Positions 1-8,383 of a stretch of 22,541 bases of DNA are shown in pieces. Below the pieces are notes generated by a model. That model was not told the DNA's origin. It saw only the letters and a list, made by a program, of their open reading frames with translations, and made no database searches. The number at the start of each line of letters is the position of its first letter. Position 1 is the first letter of the stretch. The position numbers were made by a program, and so were the translations under genes. Source of the stretch: an uncultured Eubacteriales bacterium (GTDB taxonomy: Bacteria; Bacillota; Clostridia; Oscillospirales; Oscillospiraceae); assembly GCA_900546515.1 (NCBI GenBank), contig URDG01000041.1:1-22541 (forward strand), written 5' to 3'.

Positions 1-21
1 AAGGAGCTCATGGCGGTCTGA
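1..21 (+). CDS. frr: Ribosome recycling factor, last six codons (partial)
   Basis: The first 21 bases read K-E-L-M-A-V-stop in frame 1. This resembles the usual C-terminus of ribosome recycling factor (a final helix ending K-E-x-E-x-M-x-V), and frr is the standard gene immediately upstream of uppS in Firmicutes. The stop ends one base before the uppS start, so uppS is probably translationally coupled to it. Only six residues are visible, so the call rests mainly on gene order. Confidence 0.55.
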   Translation, partial: KELMAV

Positions 22-22
22 T

Positions 23-772
23 ATGGGGCTCTTTTCCAAAGAGAACAAGGCAGGGCAGGTTGATTTGAACAACCTGCCTTGTCATGTTGCCGTCATTATG
101 GACGGCAACGGCCGCTGGGCGCAAAAGCGCGGCCTCCCGCGCTCGGCCGGTCACAAGGCGGGGGCGGAGACGTTTCGAAAGCTCGGCACCTACTGCAAGA
201 ACCTGGGCATCGACTATCTGACGGTCTACGCCTTTTCGACCGAAAACTGGAAGCGCCCGCCCGAGGAAGTCGGGACGATAATGAAGCTTCTCGACAGATA
301 CCTGCGCGAGGCGATAGCCACGATGGAGCGGGATAAGATACGCATGCGCGTGCTGGGCGATGTATCTGCGCTCTCGCCGGAGCTTCAGGCGGAGATCGCG
401 CGCACGAATGAAATATCGCAGCGCTATCAGGGCTTTCAGGCAAATATCTGTCTCAACTACGGCGGACGCGACGAGATCATTCACGCGGCGCGCCGCTATG
501 CCGAGGACTATGCCGCGGGCCGTGTGAACGGTGAGCTGACAGAGGAGGGCTTCGGCTCATATCTCTACTCAGCAGGCATACCGGACCCCGATCTCATGAT
601 ACGTCCGGGCGGAGAGGTGCGCATATCCAACTTCCTTTTGTGGCAGTGCGCTTATTCCGAGTTCTATTTTACGGACGTGCTCTGGCCGGACTTTACGAGC
701 GCTGAGCTTGACAAGGCCATTGCCGAATTCCGGCGCCGCGACAGACGCTACGGCGGAGTGAAAAATCCGTAA
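23..772 (+). CDS. uppS: Isoprenyl transferase / undecaprenyl diphosphate synthase
   Basis: Cytosolic cis-prenyltransferase that adds isopentenyl diphosphate units to farnesyl diphosphate, giving the C55 lipid carrier for peptidoglycan and other wall polymers. The 249-residue length is normal. The catalytic-Asp motif M-D-G-N-G-R-W-A lies at residues 26-33 (Asp27), followed by the V-Y-A-F-S-T-E-N-W-K-R-P block, the G-G-R-D-E-I block and the diphosphate-binding segment D-L-M-I-R-P-G-G-E-V-R-I-S-N-F. That segment reads R-P-G-G-E where many family members have R-T-S-G-E, but both arginines and the following Ser that contact substrate are kept. The start lies one base after the upstream stop and has only a weak GGCGG in front, consistent with coupling to frr. 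The usual next gene, cdsA, is not present. Confidence 0.97.
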   Translation: MGLFSKENKAGQVDLNNLPCHVAVIMDGNGRWAQKRGLPRSAGHKAGAETFRKLGTYCKNLGIDYLTVYAFSTENWKRPPEEVGTIMKLLDRYLREAIATMERDKIRMRVLGDVSALSPELQAEIARTNEISQRYQGFQANICLNYGGRDEIIHAARRYAEDYAAGRVNGELTEEGFGSYLYSAGIPDPDLMIRPGGEVRISNFLLWQCAYSEFYFTDVLWPDFTSAELDKAIAEFRRRDRRYGGVKNP

Positions 773-778
773 CGGACA

Positions 779-784
779 TATAAT
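779..784 (+). promoter_or_regulatory. Candidate -10 element (TATAAT) in front of dxr
   Basis: A perfect TATAAT starts six bases after the uppS stop. No good -35 hexamer lies 16-18 bases upstream (the position reads about GAGTGA inside the uppS end), so this is either a weak internal promoter for dxr-rseP-ispG-polC or chance. The -10 match is seen; its activity is inferred. Confidence 0.3.
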
Positions 785-798
785 AAAGCCATGCGGAG

Positions 799-823
799 CA
801 TTGCGCCGCGCATTGGCGCAGTG
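799..823 (+). other. Hairpin in the uppS-dxr gap
   Basis: Arms CATTGCGCC and GGCGCAGTG pair over 9 bp (one G-U) around a 7-base loop. No T-run follows, so it is not a canonical terminator; it could be an mRNA processing or stability element. It occupies the place where cdsA is normally found. Confidence 0.45.
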
Positions 824-864
824 AGGCGCTCAGGGCGCTTGAAATAAAGGAGAAAGAACATAAA

Positions 865-2013
865 ATGGTAAATTCCATTTCGATTCTGGGCTGCACAGGC
901 TCCATCGGCCGCCAGACGGTAGATGTGGCGGAGCATATGGGCATGCCTGTCGCGGCGCTCGCCGCGAGCAGGAGCATAAAGCTCGCAGAGGAGCAGGCGC
1001 GCCGGCTGAAGCCCAAATATGTCGCAATATTTGACGAACAGGCCGCAAAGGAATTCAAAATCGCGGTTGCGGATACGGATATAAGAGTAGGCAGCGGCAT
1101 TGAAGGCCTTATCGAGGCTGCGACGCTCGATGAGGCGGACTGCGTTGTAACTGCCGTCTCCGGCGCGATAGGACTGAAACCGACGCTTGCCGCTATCGAG
1201 GCGAAAAAGCGCATCGCGCTTGCAAACAAGGAGACGCTCGTGTGTGCCGGCGACATAGTAATGCGCCGCTCAAAGGAGTGCGGGGCCGAGATCGTGCCTG
1301 TCGACTCGGAGCATTCGGCAATCTTCCAGTGCCTGATGGGCAGACGCGAGGGCGAGCTGAAAAAGCTGCTGCTTACGGGCAGCGGCGGGCCGTTCCGCGG
1401 CAAGGCGCGCGCAGAGCTGGAGAATGTCACTCCTGAGCAGGCCGTGAAGCACCCAAACTGGAAGATGGGCGCAAAAATATCGGTCGACAGCTCGACGATG
1501 ATGAACAAGGGACTGGAATTTATCGAGGCGATGCACCTTTTCCATGTCACTCCCGACGACATACAGGTGGTAATCCACCCGCAGAGCGTCATACACTCTA
1601 TGGTAGAGTTGGTCGACGGCACCGTTATCGCGCAGCTCGGTGCGCAGGATATGCGCCTGCCGATACAGCTTGCGCTGAGCTACCCTGAGCGCGTTGACGC
1701 GATAAGCGATACGCTCGACTTTTATGAGCTGGCGGATCTGAGCTTCTATGCACCGGATCTTGTGAACACACCGTGCCTGAAGCTCGCCATGGATGCAGCG
1801 CGCACAGGCGGCACCGCCGCCTGCGTGATGAGCGCGGCAAACGAGGAGGCTGTGCACCTCTTCCTCGACCGCCGGCTTGGCTATAACCGCATATATGACT
1901 GCGCCGCCGAGGCTATCGAGGCCGTCGGGGTCGTGCAGGAACCGGATCTGGACACGATACTTGATGCGGATCAGGCTGCGCGCCGCTTTGTAAGGGAGAA
2001 GTACGGCGCCTGA
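865..2013 (+). CDS. dxr: 1-deoxy-D-xylulose 5-phosphate reductoisomerase
   Basis: Second step of the MEP (non-mevalonate) isoprenoid pathway: it rearranges and reduces DXP to 2-C-methyl-D-erythritol 4-phosphate using NADPH and a divalent metal. The N-terminal dinucleotide-binding motif is G-C-T-G-S-I-G. The metal-binding block P-V-D-S-E-H-S-A-I-F-Q gives Asp147 and Glu149. Further family blocks are G-S-G-G-P-F-R, H-P-N-W-K-M-G-A-K-I-S-V-D-S-S-T and M-N-K-G-L-E, followed by H-P-Q-S-V-I-H-S-M-V. The 382-residue length is typical. AAAGGAG at 847-853 supports the ATG at 865. It supplies precursors for UppS two genes upstream and shares the pathway with ispG downstream. Confidence 0.98.
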   Translation: MVNSISILGCTGSIGRQTVDVAEHMGMPVAALAASRSIKLAEEQARRLKPKYVAIFDEQAAKEFKIAVADTDIRVGSGIEGLIEAATLDEADCVVTAVSGAIGLKPTLAAIEAKKRIALANKETLVCAGDIVMRRSKECGAEIVPVDSEHSAIFQCLMGRREGELKKLLLTGSGGPFRGKARAELENVTPEQAVKHPNWKMGAKISVDSSTMMNKGLEFIEAMHLFHVTPDDIQVVIHPQSVIHSMVELVDGTVIAQLGAQDMRLPIQLALSYPERVDAISDTLDFYELADLSFYAPDLVNTPCLKLAMDAARTGGTAACVMSAANEEAVHLFLDRRLGYNRIYDCAAEAIEAVGVVQEPDLDTILDADQAARRFVREKYGA

Positions 2014-2049
2014 CGGCAAATCTCTTGAACCCAATGGAGAGCGAAATCT

Positions 2050-3108
2050 ATGACCATACTTTATATTCTTCTGGCAATACTGTTGTTCGGCGTGCTCATT
2101 GCAATACATGAGTTCGGCCACTTCACCGCGGCAAAGCTCTGCGGCGTCAGGGTGGAGGAGTTTGCCATCGGCATGGGCCCCGTGCTCTGGAAAAAGCAGA
2201 AGGGCGAGACGCAGTATTCCCTGCGCGCGGTGCCGGTGGGCGGCTTCTGCGCAATGGCGGGCGAGGATGAGGCGTCGGACGATCCGCGCGCATTCACGAG
2301 CCAGCCGGTATGGAAGCGGCTCATTATACTTGCGGCCGGTTCGTTCATGAATTTTCTTCTCGGCCTTGTGATAGTGATAATCATCTATGCCGGGGCAACG
2401 GGTTTCCGCGCGCCTGTCATTGCCGACTTTATGGACGGCTGCCCTTACGAGAGCGCCGACGGCTTTCAGGCCGGGGACCGCATACTCAGCATAGACGGGC
2501 ACCGCATCTATCAGTACAGCGATATTGCCGACTTTCTCTCCCGCGGCGACGGGACATATGACATCGTAGTGCGCCGCGACGGAAAGCGAGTGAAGCTTGA
2601 AAACTTCAGACTGGTACCTGTTGAGTACGAGGGGCAGGAGACGAAAATGTACGGCTTCTACTTCGGCTATGACGAGGGTACTTTCGGCAACAAGCTCCGC
2701 TATTCATGGAACACCACTATGGAGTTCGGACGCTGGGTCTGGATGGGATTGGAGCAGCTTGTCGAAGGTCAGGTCAGCGTCAATGACATGGCGGGGCCTG
2801 TCGGCATAGTCGACCTCATGGCGGAGACCGGCGAGGCGGCTGCGAGCACGGCTGACGCCATCCTTGATATACTCTATCTCGGCGCGTTCATCGCCGTGAA
2901 CCTCGCGATAATGAACATGCTGCCGATTCCCGCGCTGGACGGCGGCAGAGTATTTCTGCTGCTCGTGACGTGGGTAATAGAGAAGATAACAAAAAAGCAT
3001 CTCGACCCGAAGTATGAGGGCTACATCCATGCCGCAGGCATGGTGCTGCTGCTCGCGCTTATGGCGTTCGTGATGTTCAACGATATAGTCAGGATAGTGA
3101 CGAAATGA
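2050..3108 (+). CDS. rseP: RIP metalloprotease RseP (site-2 protease family)
   Basis: Zinc intramembrane protease that cleaves membrane-bound anti-sigma factors and remnant signal peptides. The first membrane helix carries the zinc motif H-E-F-G-H at residues 20-24. A PDZ domain spans about residues 118-192. The second metal-ligand helix carries N-M-L-P-I-P-A-L-D-G (Asn289 to Asp297 and on), and a last hydrophobic helix lies near the C-terminus. The 352-residue length with a single PDZ domain is the Gram-positive form (RasP-like). GGAGAG at 2036-2041 lies 8 bases before the start. Its stop overlaps the ispG start (ATGA), so the two are translationally coupled. The physiological substrate is not visible here. 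Confidence 0.96.
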   Translation: MTILYILLAILLFGVLIAIHEFGHFTAAKLCGVRVEEFAIGMGPVLWKKQKGETQYSLRAVPVGGFCAMAGEDEASDDPRAFTSQPVWKRLIILAAGSFMNFLLGLVIVIIIYAGATGFRAPVIADFMDGCPYESADGFQAGDRILSIDGHRIYQYSDIADFLSRGDGTYDIVVRRDGKRVKLENFRLVPVEYEGQETKMYGFYFGYDEGTFGNKLRYSWNTTMEFGRWVWMGLEQLVEGQVSVNDMAGPVGIVDLMAETGEAAASTADAILDILYLGAFIAVNLAIMNMLPIPALDGGRVFLLLVTWVIEKITKKHLDPKYEGYIHAAGMVLLLALMAFVMFNDIVRIVTK

Positions 3109-4172
3109 GCGATAAAAGAGATCAGACGAGAAAAATAAACGTCGGCGGCGTGGAGATCGGCGGCGGAGCTGCGGTGTCCGTGCAGTCCATGTGCAATACA
3201 AAGACGTGGGACGTTGACGCAACGGCGGAGCAGATAAAGGCAATGAAGGCCGCGGGCTGCGACATCGTGCGTGTCGCGGTCCCCGATATGCAGTCGGCGC
3301 GGGCCATATCCGAGATAAAGGAGCGGGTAGACATCCCGCTTGTGGCGGACATCCATTTCGATTACCGGCTTGCACTTGAGGCCGCGGAGCGCGGCGTCGA
3401 TAAGATCCGCATCAACCCCGGCAACATCGGCGGGGAGGAGAATGTGAAGGCCGTGGCGGATGCGTGCCGCAGGCACGGCATACCTATCCGCATCGGCGTC
3501 AACGCGGGCAGCCTTGAAAAACGCCTGATAGAAAAATACGGGCACCCCTGCCCGGAGGCAATGGTGGAGAGCGCTGCGGGACATGCAGCGCTGCTTGAAA
3601 AATTCGGCTTTTACGACATCTGCCTTTCGATGAAGGCGTCCTCTGTGCCGTTGACCATCGCATCCTACCGCATGGCGGCCGAGCGTTTCAAATACCCGCT
3701 GCACCTCGGCGTGACCGAGACCGGCACCGAATGGAACGGCACAATACAGTCTGCCGTCGGCATCGGCACCCTGCTGAGCGAGGGTATAGGCAATACTGTC
3801 CGGGTCTCGCTGACGGCTGACCCCGTGCGCGAGGTCAGCACCGGTATTGCGATACTGAAAGCGGCCGGCGTCCGTAAGGGCGGCGTGCGCTTCGTCTCCT
3901 GCCCGACCTGCGGCAGAACGGAGATAGACCTCATCTCGCTTGCAAACAGAGTGGAGGGCCTTGTGCGCAATATGGACAGAGACATCACTGTCGCCGTAAT
4001 GGGCTGCGTCGTCAACGGCCCGGGCGAGGCACGCGAGGCCGATTACGGCATAGCCGGGGGAAAAAACAAGGGGCTTCTGTTCAAAAAAGGCGAGGTTCTG
4101 GGTACATATCCGTATGATGAGCTGTGCGGCGCTCTCATTGACCTCATAGAGAAGGACGGGGAGGCAAAATGA
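3105..4172 (+). CDS. ispG: 4-hydroxy-3-methylbut-2-en-1-yl diphosphate synthase (flavodoxin/ferredoxin)
   Basis: Penultimate MEP-pathway enzyme, which reductively opens the cyclic diphosphate MEcPP to HMBPP with a [4Fe-4S] cluster. Cluster ligands are visible as C-P-T-C (Cys266, Cys269) and Cys301 in M-G-C-V-V-N-G-P-G-E, with the conserved Glu308 in the same block. The N-terminal TIM-barrel carries the expected S-V-Q-S-M-C-N-T and I-R-I-N-P-G-N-I-G blocks. The 355 residues match the short bacterial form without the plant-type insert. Both ends overlap neighbours by ATGA, so rseP-ispG-polC form a tightly coupled unit. Confidence 0.98.
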   Translation: MSDKRDQTRKINVGGVEIGGGAAVSVQSMCNTKTWDVDATAEQIKAMKAAGCDIVRVAVPDMQSARAISEIKERVDIPLVADIHFDYRLALEAAERGVDKIRINPGNIGGEENVKAVADACRRHGIPIRIGVNAGSLEKRLIEKYGHPCPEAMVESAAGHAALLEKFGFYDICLSMKASSVPLTIASYRMAAERFKYPLHLGVTETGTEWNGTIQSAVGIGTLLSEGIGNTVRVSLTADPVREVSTGIAILKAAGVRKGGVRFVSCPTCGRTEIDLISLANRVEGLVRNMDRDITVAVMGCVVNGPGEAREADYGIAGGKNKGLLFKKGEVLGTYPYDELCGALIDLIEKDGEAK

Positions 4173-7100
4173 GCGACCATACCCCTTTTCTCACCATATT
4201 TCCGGAATGCGCGCCGCTCGGAGTAATGGCCGGCGGCCTTGAAAAAGCATATGTGACCGATGTGCAGATCGCAGCGGCAGAGAAAACCATGACGATAAAG
4301 GCATGGTTTTCTTCCATGCCTTCACCGGCGGAGACGAGCCGTCTCGGCGGGCATATAAGCGATGTGTTCGGCCTGCGCAGCGCCGTCATTGACCCGGACT
4401 ATCCGCCTCCTCCCGCAGCGCCTGTCGTGACGGTGCGTTCGGGCGGCGCGGCTTCTTCCGGCGGCGGGGATCAGCTCTACGGCCGTCCCACAAAGCAGAA
4501 GCCCGTGCCGATGAGCACTATAACGCTTGAATCCGGCAGGATCACAGTCGAGGGCGACGTTGTGGCCGTCACGAGCCGCACGCTCCAGAACGGCGGCGGT
4601 GTGCTGTGCTTTGATATAACGGACCGCACAAATTCGGTGCGCGTTTCGCGCTATCTGAGGTCGGACGACGATAAGTCCATAATCGATAAGGTGTCTGCCG
4701 GAGATCACCTCATTGTGCAGGGCGAGATCACATACTCAAAATATGACGACGACATCGTTATGGATCCGCGCAGCATAACAAAAACGAAAAAACTTGTCCG
4801 CACGGACGATGCGCCGGAAAAGCGCGTGGAGCTGCATCTGCATACGCGCTTTTCGGCAATGGACGCACTCACGGACCCGAAAGCGGTCGTCAAGCGCGCG
4901 GCATATTGGGGCATGCCCGCAATAGCCGTCACGGATCATGGCGTAGCGCAGGCTTTCCCTGATATGTGGAAGGCCGGGAAAGAGTTCGGCGTTAAGATAA
5001 TCTACGGCATGGAGGCCTATTACTTCAACGATATGGACGGCAACAGCGCCGTTATCGGCAAATCTAGCCTGCCGCTGGACGCGGAGTTTGTCGCCTTCGA
5101 TATAGAGACAACAGGCCTGAACGCCATGAACGACCGCATGACGGAGATCGGCGCCGTCCTCTTCTCCGGCGGAAATATCATAAAAGAATTCAACACTTTC
5201 GTCGACCCGAAGATGCATATCCCGCCCGACATCACCAGGCTCACAGGTATAAGGGACTGCGATGTTGCCGGCGCGCCCGATGAGAAAACGGCGATGGAGA
5301 TGTTCATGGAGTTCGCCGGCGACAGGCCGATCATCGCGCACAATGCGCATTTTGACGTCGGCTTTATGACCGCTGCGGCAAACCGGCAGGGCCTGCGGTT
5401 TGCACCGGTGTTCATGGATACGCTTGCGCTCTCTCAGGCGCTGCTGCCGGAGCTCAAGCGCTTCAAGCTCGACATAGTTTCAAATCACCTCGGCCTTCCG
5501 CAGTTCAACCATCACCGCGCATCGGATGATGCGATGGTCGTGGCGCGTATGATGGACAAGTTCCTGCCCATGCTGCGCCAGCAGGGCGCAAAGACTGTGG
5601 ACGATATAGAGAAAATATATCACACACTTCGCCGCACCGATGTGGCCAAGACCTATCACATGGTGCTCCTCGTGAAGAACCGCACGGGACTGAAAAATCT
5701 CTATGAAATGATCTCGCAGTCCTATCTCAAGTATTTTCACCGCACGCCGAACATCCCAAAGAGCCTGCTGATGCAGCACCGGGAGGGCATATTGGTCGGC
5801 TCTGCCTGCGGCATGGGTGAGCTGTACGGCGCGGTGATGAACGGCGCGAACCAGCGCGAGCTGGAGAAAATCGCATCGCTGTACGACTACCTTGAGATCC
5901 AGCCCATATGCAACAACGCTTTTCTTATAGAAAACGGCAGAGTGCGTGACGAGAAGGTGCTGCAGGACTATAACCGCATTATCCTCAATCTGGGAAGAAA
6001 GCTCAATAAGCCCGTCATTGCGGCAAGCGACGTGCATTTTATGGACGCGGAGGATGAACAGTACCGCAAAATACTTCAGGCGGCGAAGAAATTCTCCGAT
6101 GCGGACAGGAGCTGCCCGATATTCTTCCGCACGACGGACGAGATGCTGAAAGAATTCATGTATCTCGGCGAGGAGACTGCGCGTGAGGTCGTCATCACAA
6201 ATACCCGCGCCATCGCAGATCAGGTAGAGGAGATAGAGCTCCTGCCGAAGGATCTGTTCCCGCCGAAGATAGAAAATTCGGCTGAGCAGCTGAAAGAGCT
6301 TGTCTACAGCAAGATGCACCGCATTTACGGCGAGAATCCGCCTGATATAGTGAAAGACCGTGTGGACGTTGAGCTCAACACGATACTTGACCACCATTAT
6401 GACGTCATATATATGTCTGCGCAGAAGCTCGTCCAGAACTCGCTTGAAAACGGCTATCTGGTCGGCTCACGAGGTTCCGTCGGCTCTTCGATGGTCGCGT
6501 TTATGTCCGGCATCACCGAGGTCAACTCTCTCCCGCCGCACTATGTCTGCCCGAAGTGCTGCCACAGCGAATTCATTACCGACGGCAGCTACGGCTGCGG
6601 CGCGGACATGCCCGAGAAGGACTGCCCCGAGTGCGGCACGCGTATGCGCCGCGACGGCTTCGATATTCCGTTCGAGACCTTCCTCGGCTTCCCCGGCAAT
6701 GAAAAAACGCCTGATATAGACCTTAACTTCTCGGGAGAGTATCAGGCCAAGGCGCATAAATATACGGAGACGCTCTTCGGCTCGGATCACGTTTTCCGCG
6801 CCGGGACTATCGGCACACTGGCCGAAAAAACAGCCTACGGCTATGTGAAAAAGTACCTTGAGGAGCGCGGCATTAAAGCCAGCAAGGCAGAGGAAAACCG
6901 CCTCGCGCAGGGACTTGTCGGCATCAAGCGCACGACGGGCCAGCACCCCGGCGGCCTTGTGGTCGTGCCGCAGGATAAGGATATAACCGACTTCTGCCCC
7001 GTGCAGCATCCGGCTGACGACCCGACGAGCGATATTATCACGACGCATTTTGAATACCACTGCATGGAGGCAAATCTTCTCAAGCTCGACGAGCTGGGGC

Positions 7101-8179
7101 ATGATGACCCGACCATGATACGTATGATGGAGGATATGTCAGACCAGCTCGGCGGACATGTCGATGCGCAGCAGATCTCGCTGTCCGACCCTGACACCAT
7201 GGCGATATTTACAAGCCCGAAGGTGCTTGGACTGCCGGACGACGATCCCATAATCGGCAGGACCGGCTCCATCGGCGTCCCGGAATTCGGCACGCCGTTC
7301 ACCCGCCAGATGCTTGTTGATACTCAGCCGCGGCAGTTTGACACGCTCGTGCGCCTGTCCGGATTCAGCCACGGCACCGATGTGTGGGCAGGAAATATCC
7401 GCGAGCTCATCACGAGCGGCACCGCGACCGTCAATGAGACAGTCGGCTGCCGTGACGATATAATGATCTACCTTATCTCAAAGGGCTTTGAGCCGTCGCT
7501 TGCGTTCAAGACAATGGAGGCCGTGCGTAAGGGCAAGGTCAAAAAGACCGGCGCATTCCCGGGCGACGCCGAAAAGCAGATGCGCGAAAAGGGCGTGCCG
7601 GACTGGTATATCGAGTCGTGCCGCAAGATAGCGTACCTTTTCCCGAAAGCGCACGCTGTGGCCTATGTTATGATGGCGTTCCGCATCGCGTGGTTCAAGG
7701 TGCATATGCCGCTTGCGTTCTATTCGGCGTATTTCTACCGCCGCAGCCAGAAGGGCGGCTTCGACGCGCAGCTGATGTGCGGCGGCACGGATGATGTCAG
7801 AAGAAAAATAAACGAGATGAAAAAGCGCCAGCTCTCCGCAAACGAGGAGGATCTGCTTGTCACGCTTGAGGCGGTGTATGAGTTCAACATGCGCGGCTTC
7901 GAGTTTGCGCCGATAGATCTCTATGCCTCGGAGGCTACAAAGTTCGCCATAGTCGACGATAAGCACCTGCGTCCGCCGTTCGTGTCGATCTCCGGCCTCG
8001 GCGAATCAGCGGCGTGGGATCTTGCACGCTGCAAGGACAGCGGACGGCAGTTCATCTCGATAGAAGAGCTGAGCGCAGCCTGCCCAAAGGTCAGCCAGAC
8101 TCACCTTGAAACGCTCAAGGCGCTCGGCGCGCTCGGCGACATGCCCGAGAGCAATCAGCTCAATCTTTTTGATATGTAA
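4169..8179 (+). CDS. polC: DNA polymerase III subunit alpha, PolC type (Gram-positive)
   Basis: Replicative polymerase with a built-in proofreading exonuclease. In order: a short N-terminal region (about 1-110); an OB-fold (about 112-205); the first PHP half with H-L-H at 223-225; a DnaQ-like exonuclease (about 308-480) with D-I-E-T-T-G (Asp311, Glu313) and a later H-N-A-H-F-D; the second PHP half; a Cys cluster of zinc-finger type (C794, C797, C810, C819, C822); and the palm motif P-D-I-D-L-N-F-S-G with Asp849 and Asp851. Fingers and helix-hairpin-helix regions follow. It ends Q-L-N-L-F-D-M, in which Q-L-N-L-F is a beta-clamp binding motif. At 1336 residues it is roughly 100 shorter than the familiar PolC of Bacillus, mostly at the N-terminus. 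GGGGAGG just upstream supports the start. The gene is intact. Confidence 0.98.
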   Translation: MSDHTPFLTIFPECAPLGVMAGGLEKAYVTDVQIAAAEKTMTIKAWFSSMPSPAETSRLGGHISDVFGLRSAVIDPDYPPPPAAPVVTVRSGGAASSGGGDQLYGRPTKQKPVPMSTITLESGRITVEGDVVAVTSRTLQNGGGVLCFDITDRTNSVRVSRYLRSDDDKSIIDKVSAGDHLIVQGEITYSKYDDDIVMDPRSITKTKKLVRTDDAPEKRVELHLHTRFSAMDALTDPKAVVKRAAYWGMPAIAVTDHGVAQAFPDMWKAGKEFGVKIIYGMEAYYFNDMDGNSAVIGKSSLPLDAEFVAFDIETTGLNAMNDRMTEIGAVLFSGGNIIKEFNTFVDPKMHIPPDITRLTGIRDCDVAGAPDEKTAMEMFMEFAGDRPIIAHNAHFDVGFMTAAANRQGLRFAPVFMDTLALSQALLPELKRFKLDIVSNHLGLPQFNHHRASDDAMVVARMMDKFLPMLRQQGAKTVDDIEKIYHTLRRTDVAKTYHMVLLVKNRTGLKNLYEMISQSYLKYFHRTPNIPKSLLMQHREGILVGSACGMGELYGAVMNGANQRELEKIASLYDYLEIQPICNNAFLIENGRVRDEKVLQDYNRIILNLGRKLNKPVIAASDVHFMDAEDEQYRKILQAAKKFSDADRSCPIFFRTTDEMLKEFMYLGEETAREVVITNTRAIADQVEEIELLPKDLFPPKIENSAEQLKELVYSKMHRIYGENPPDIVKDRVDVELNTILDHHYDVIYMSAQKLVQNSLENGYLVGSRGSVGSSMVAFMSGITEVNSLPPHYVCPKCCHSEFITDGSYGCGADMPEKDCPECGTRMRRDGFDIPFETFLGFPGNEKTPDIDLNFSGEYQAKAHKYTETLFGSDHVFRAGTIGTLAEKTAYGYVKKYLEERGIKASKAEENRLAQGLVGIKRTTGQHPGGLVVVPQDKDITDFCPVQHPADDPTSDIITTHFEYHCMEANLLKLDELGHDDPTMIRMMEDMSDQLGGHVDAQQISLSDPDTMAIFTSPKVLGLPDDDPIIGRTGSIGVPEFGTPFTRQMLVDTQPRQFDTLVRLSGFSHGTDVWAGNIRELITSGTATVNETVGCRDDIMIYLISKGFEPSLAFKTMEAVRKGKVKKTGAFPGDAEKQMREKGVPDWYIESCRKIAYLFPKAHAVAYVMMAFRIAWFKVHMPLAFYSAYFYRRSQKGGFDAQLMCGGTDDVRRKINEMKKRQLSANEEDLLVTLEAVYEFNMRGFEFAPIDLYASEATKFAIVDDKHLRPPFVSISGLGESAAWDLARCKDSGRQFISIEELSAACPKVSQTHLETLKALGALGDMPESNQLNLFDM

Positions 8180-8189
8180 CAGCGCAGAG

Positions 8190-8225
8190 CTTCTCTCCCC
8201 GTGCGCTTCGCGGACGGGGGAGAAG
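8190..8225 (+). terminator. Long hairpin just after polC
   Basis: CTTCTC..CCCCGT pairs with ACGGGG..GAGAAG (one bulged T), with an inner CGC-TTC-GCG stem. It begins 11 bases after the polC stop. No T-run follows, so it probably acts with the next hairpin as a tandem terminator or a 3-prime end stabiliser. Confidence 0.6.
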
Positions 8226-8228
8226 TAA

Positions 8229-8280
8229 AAAGCCCGCAAATTCTTTCCCCGTATGAGGGAACAGAATCGCCGGGCTTTCG
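8229..8280 (+). terminator. Rho-independent terminator of the uppS-polC operon
   Basis: Outer arms AAAGCCCG (8229-8236) and CGGGCTTT (8271-8278) enclose a second partial stem (ATTCT..TCCC / GGGA..AGAAT). The A-rich left flank and T-rich right flank could make it bidirectional. Confidence 0.75.
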
Positions 8281-8302
8281 TCATATTTATTATAAATATG
8301 AC
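8280..8302. repeat. Perfect AT-rich palindrome, possible operator
   Basis: GTCATATTTA-TTA-TAAATATGAC is a perfect 10-bp inverted repeat with a 3-base centre. It starts at the tail of the polC terminator and ends 19 bases before the -35 box of the next gene. It could be a repressor or activator site for that gene, or an accessory termination stem. Confidence 0.45.
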
Positions 8303-8321
8303 ATGTTGCCGCGGATACTCG

Positions 8322-8350
8322 TTGCGCTGCGCGGTTTGCCGGTGTAAAAT
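8322..8350 (+). promoter_or_regulatory. Candidate sigma-A-type promoter for the beta-CASP gene
   Basis: TTGCGC at 8322-8327, a 17-base spacer and TAAAAT at 8345-8350, about 34 bases before the ATG at 8384. It follows the polC terminators and so fits an independent transcription unit. Confidence 0.55.
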
Positions 8351-8383
8351 AGGGTAAAATATTATTTGAAGGGAAAAAGTCAT

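Noticed and set aside
791..847. Micro-ORF of 18 codons (M-R-S-I-A-P...) between uppS and dxr, considered as a cdsA remnant
   Set aside because: No ribosome binding site, it coincides with the hairpin, and the residues do not resemble a CdsA N-terminus.
1270..2502. Long open frame on the minus strand (410 codons)
   Set aside because: It is the antisense shadow of dxr and rseP, both of which have clear family motifs; high-GC coding DNA commonly leaves such frames open.
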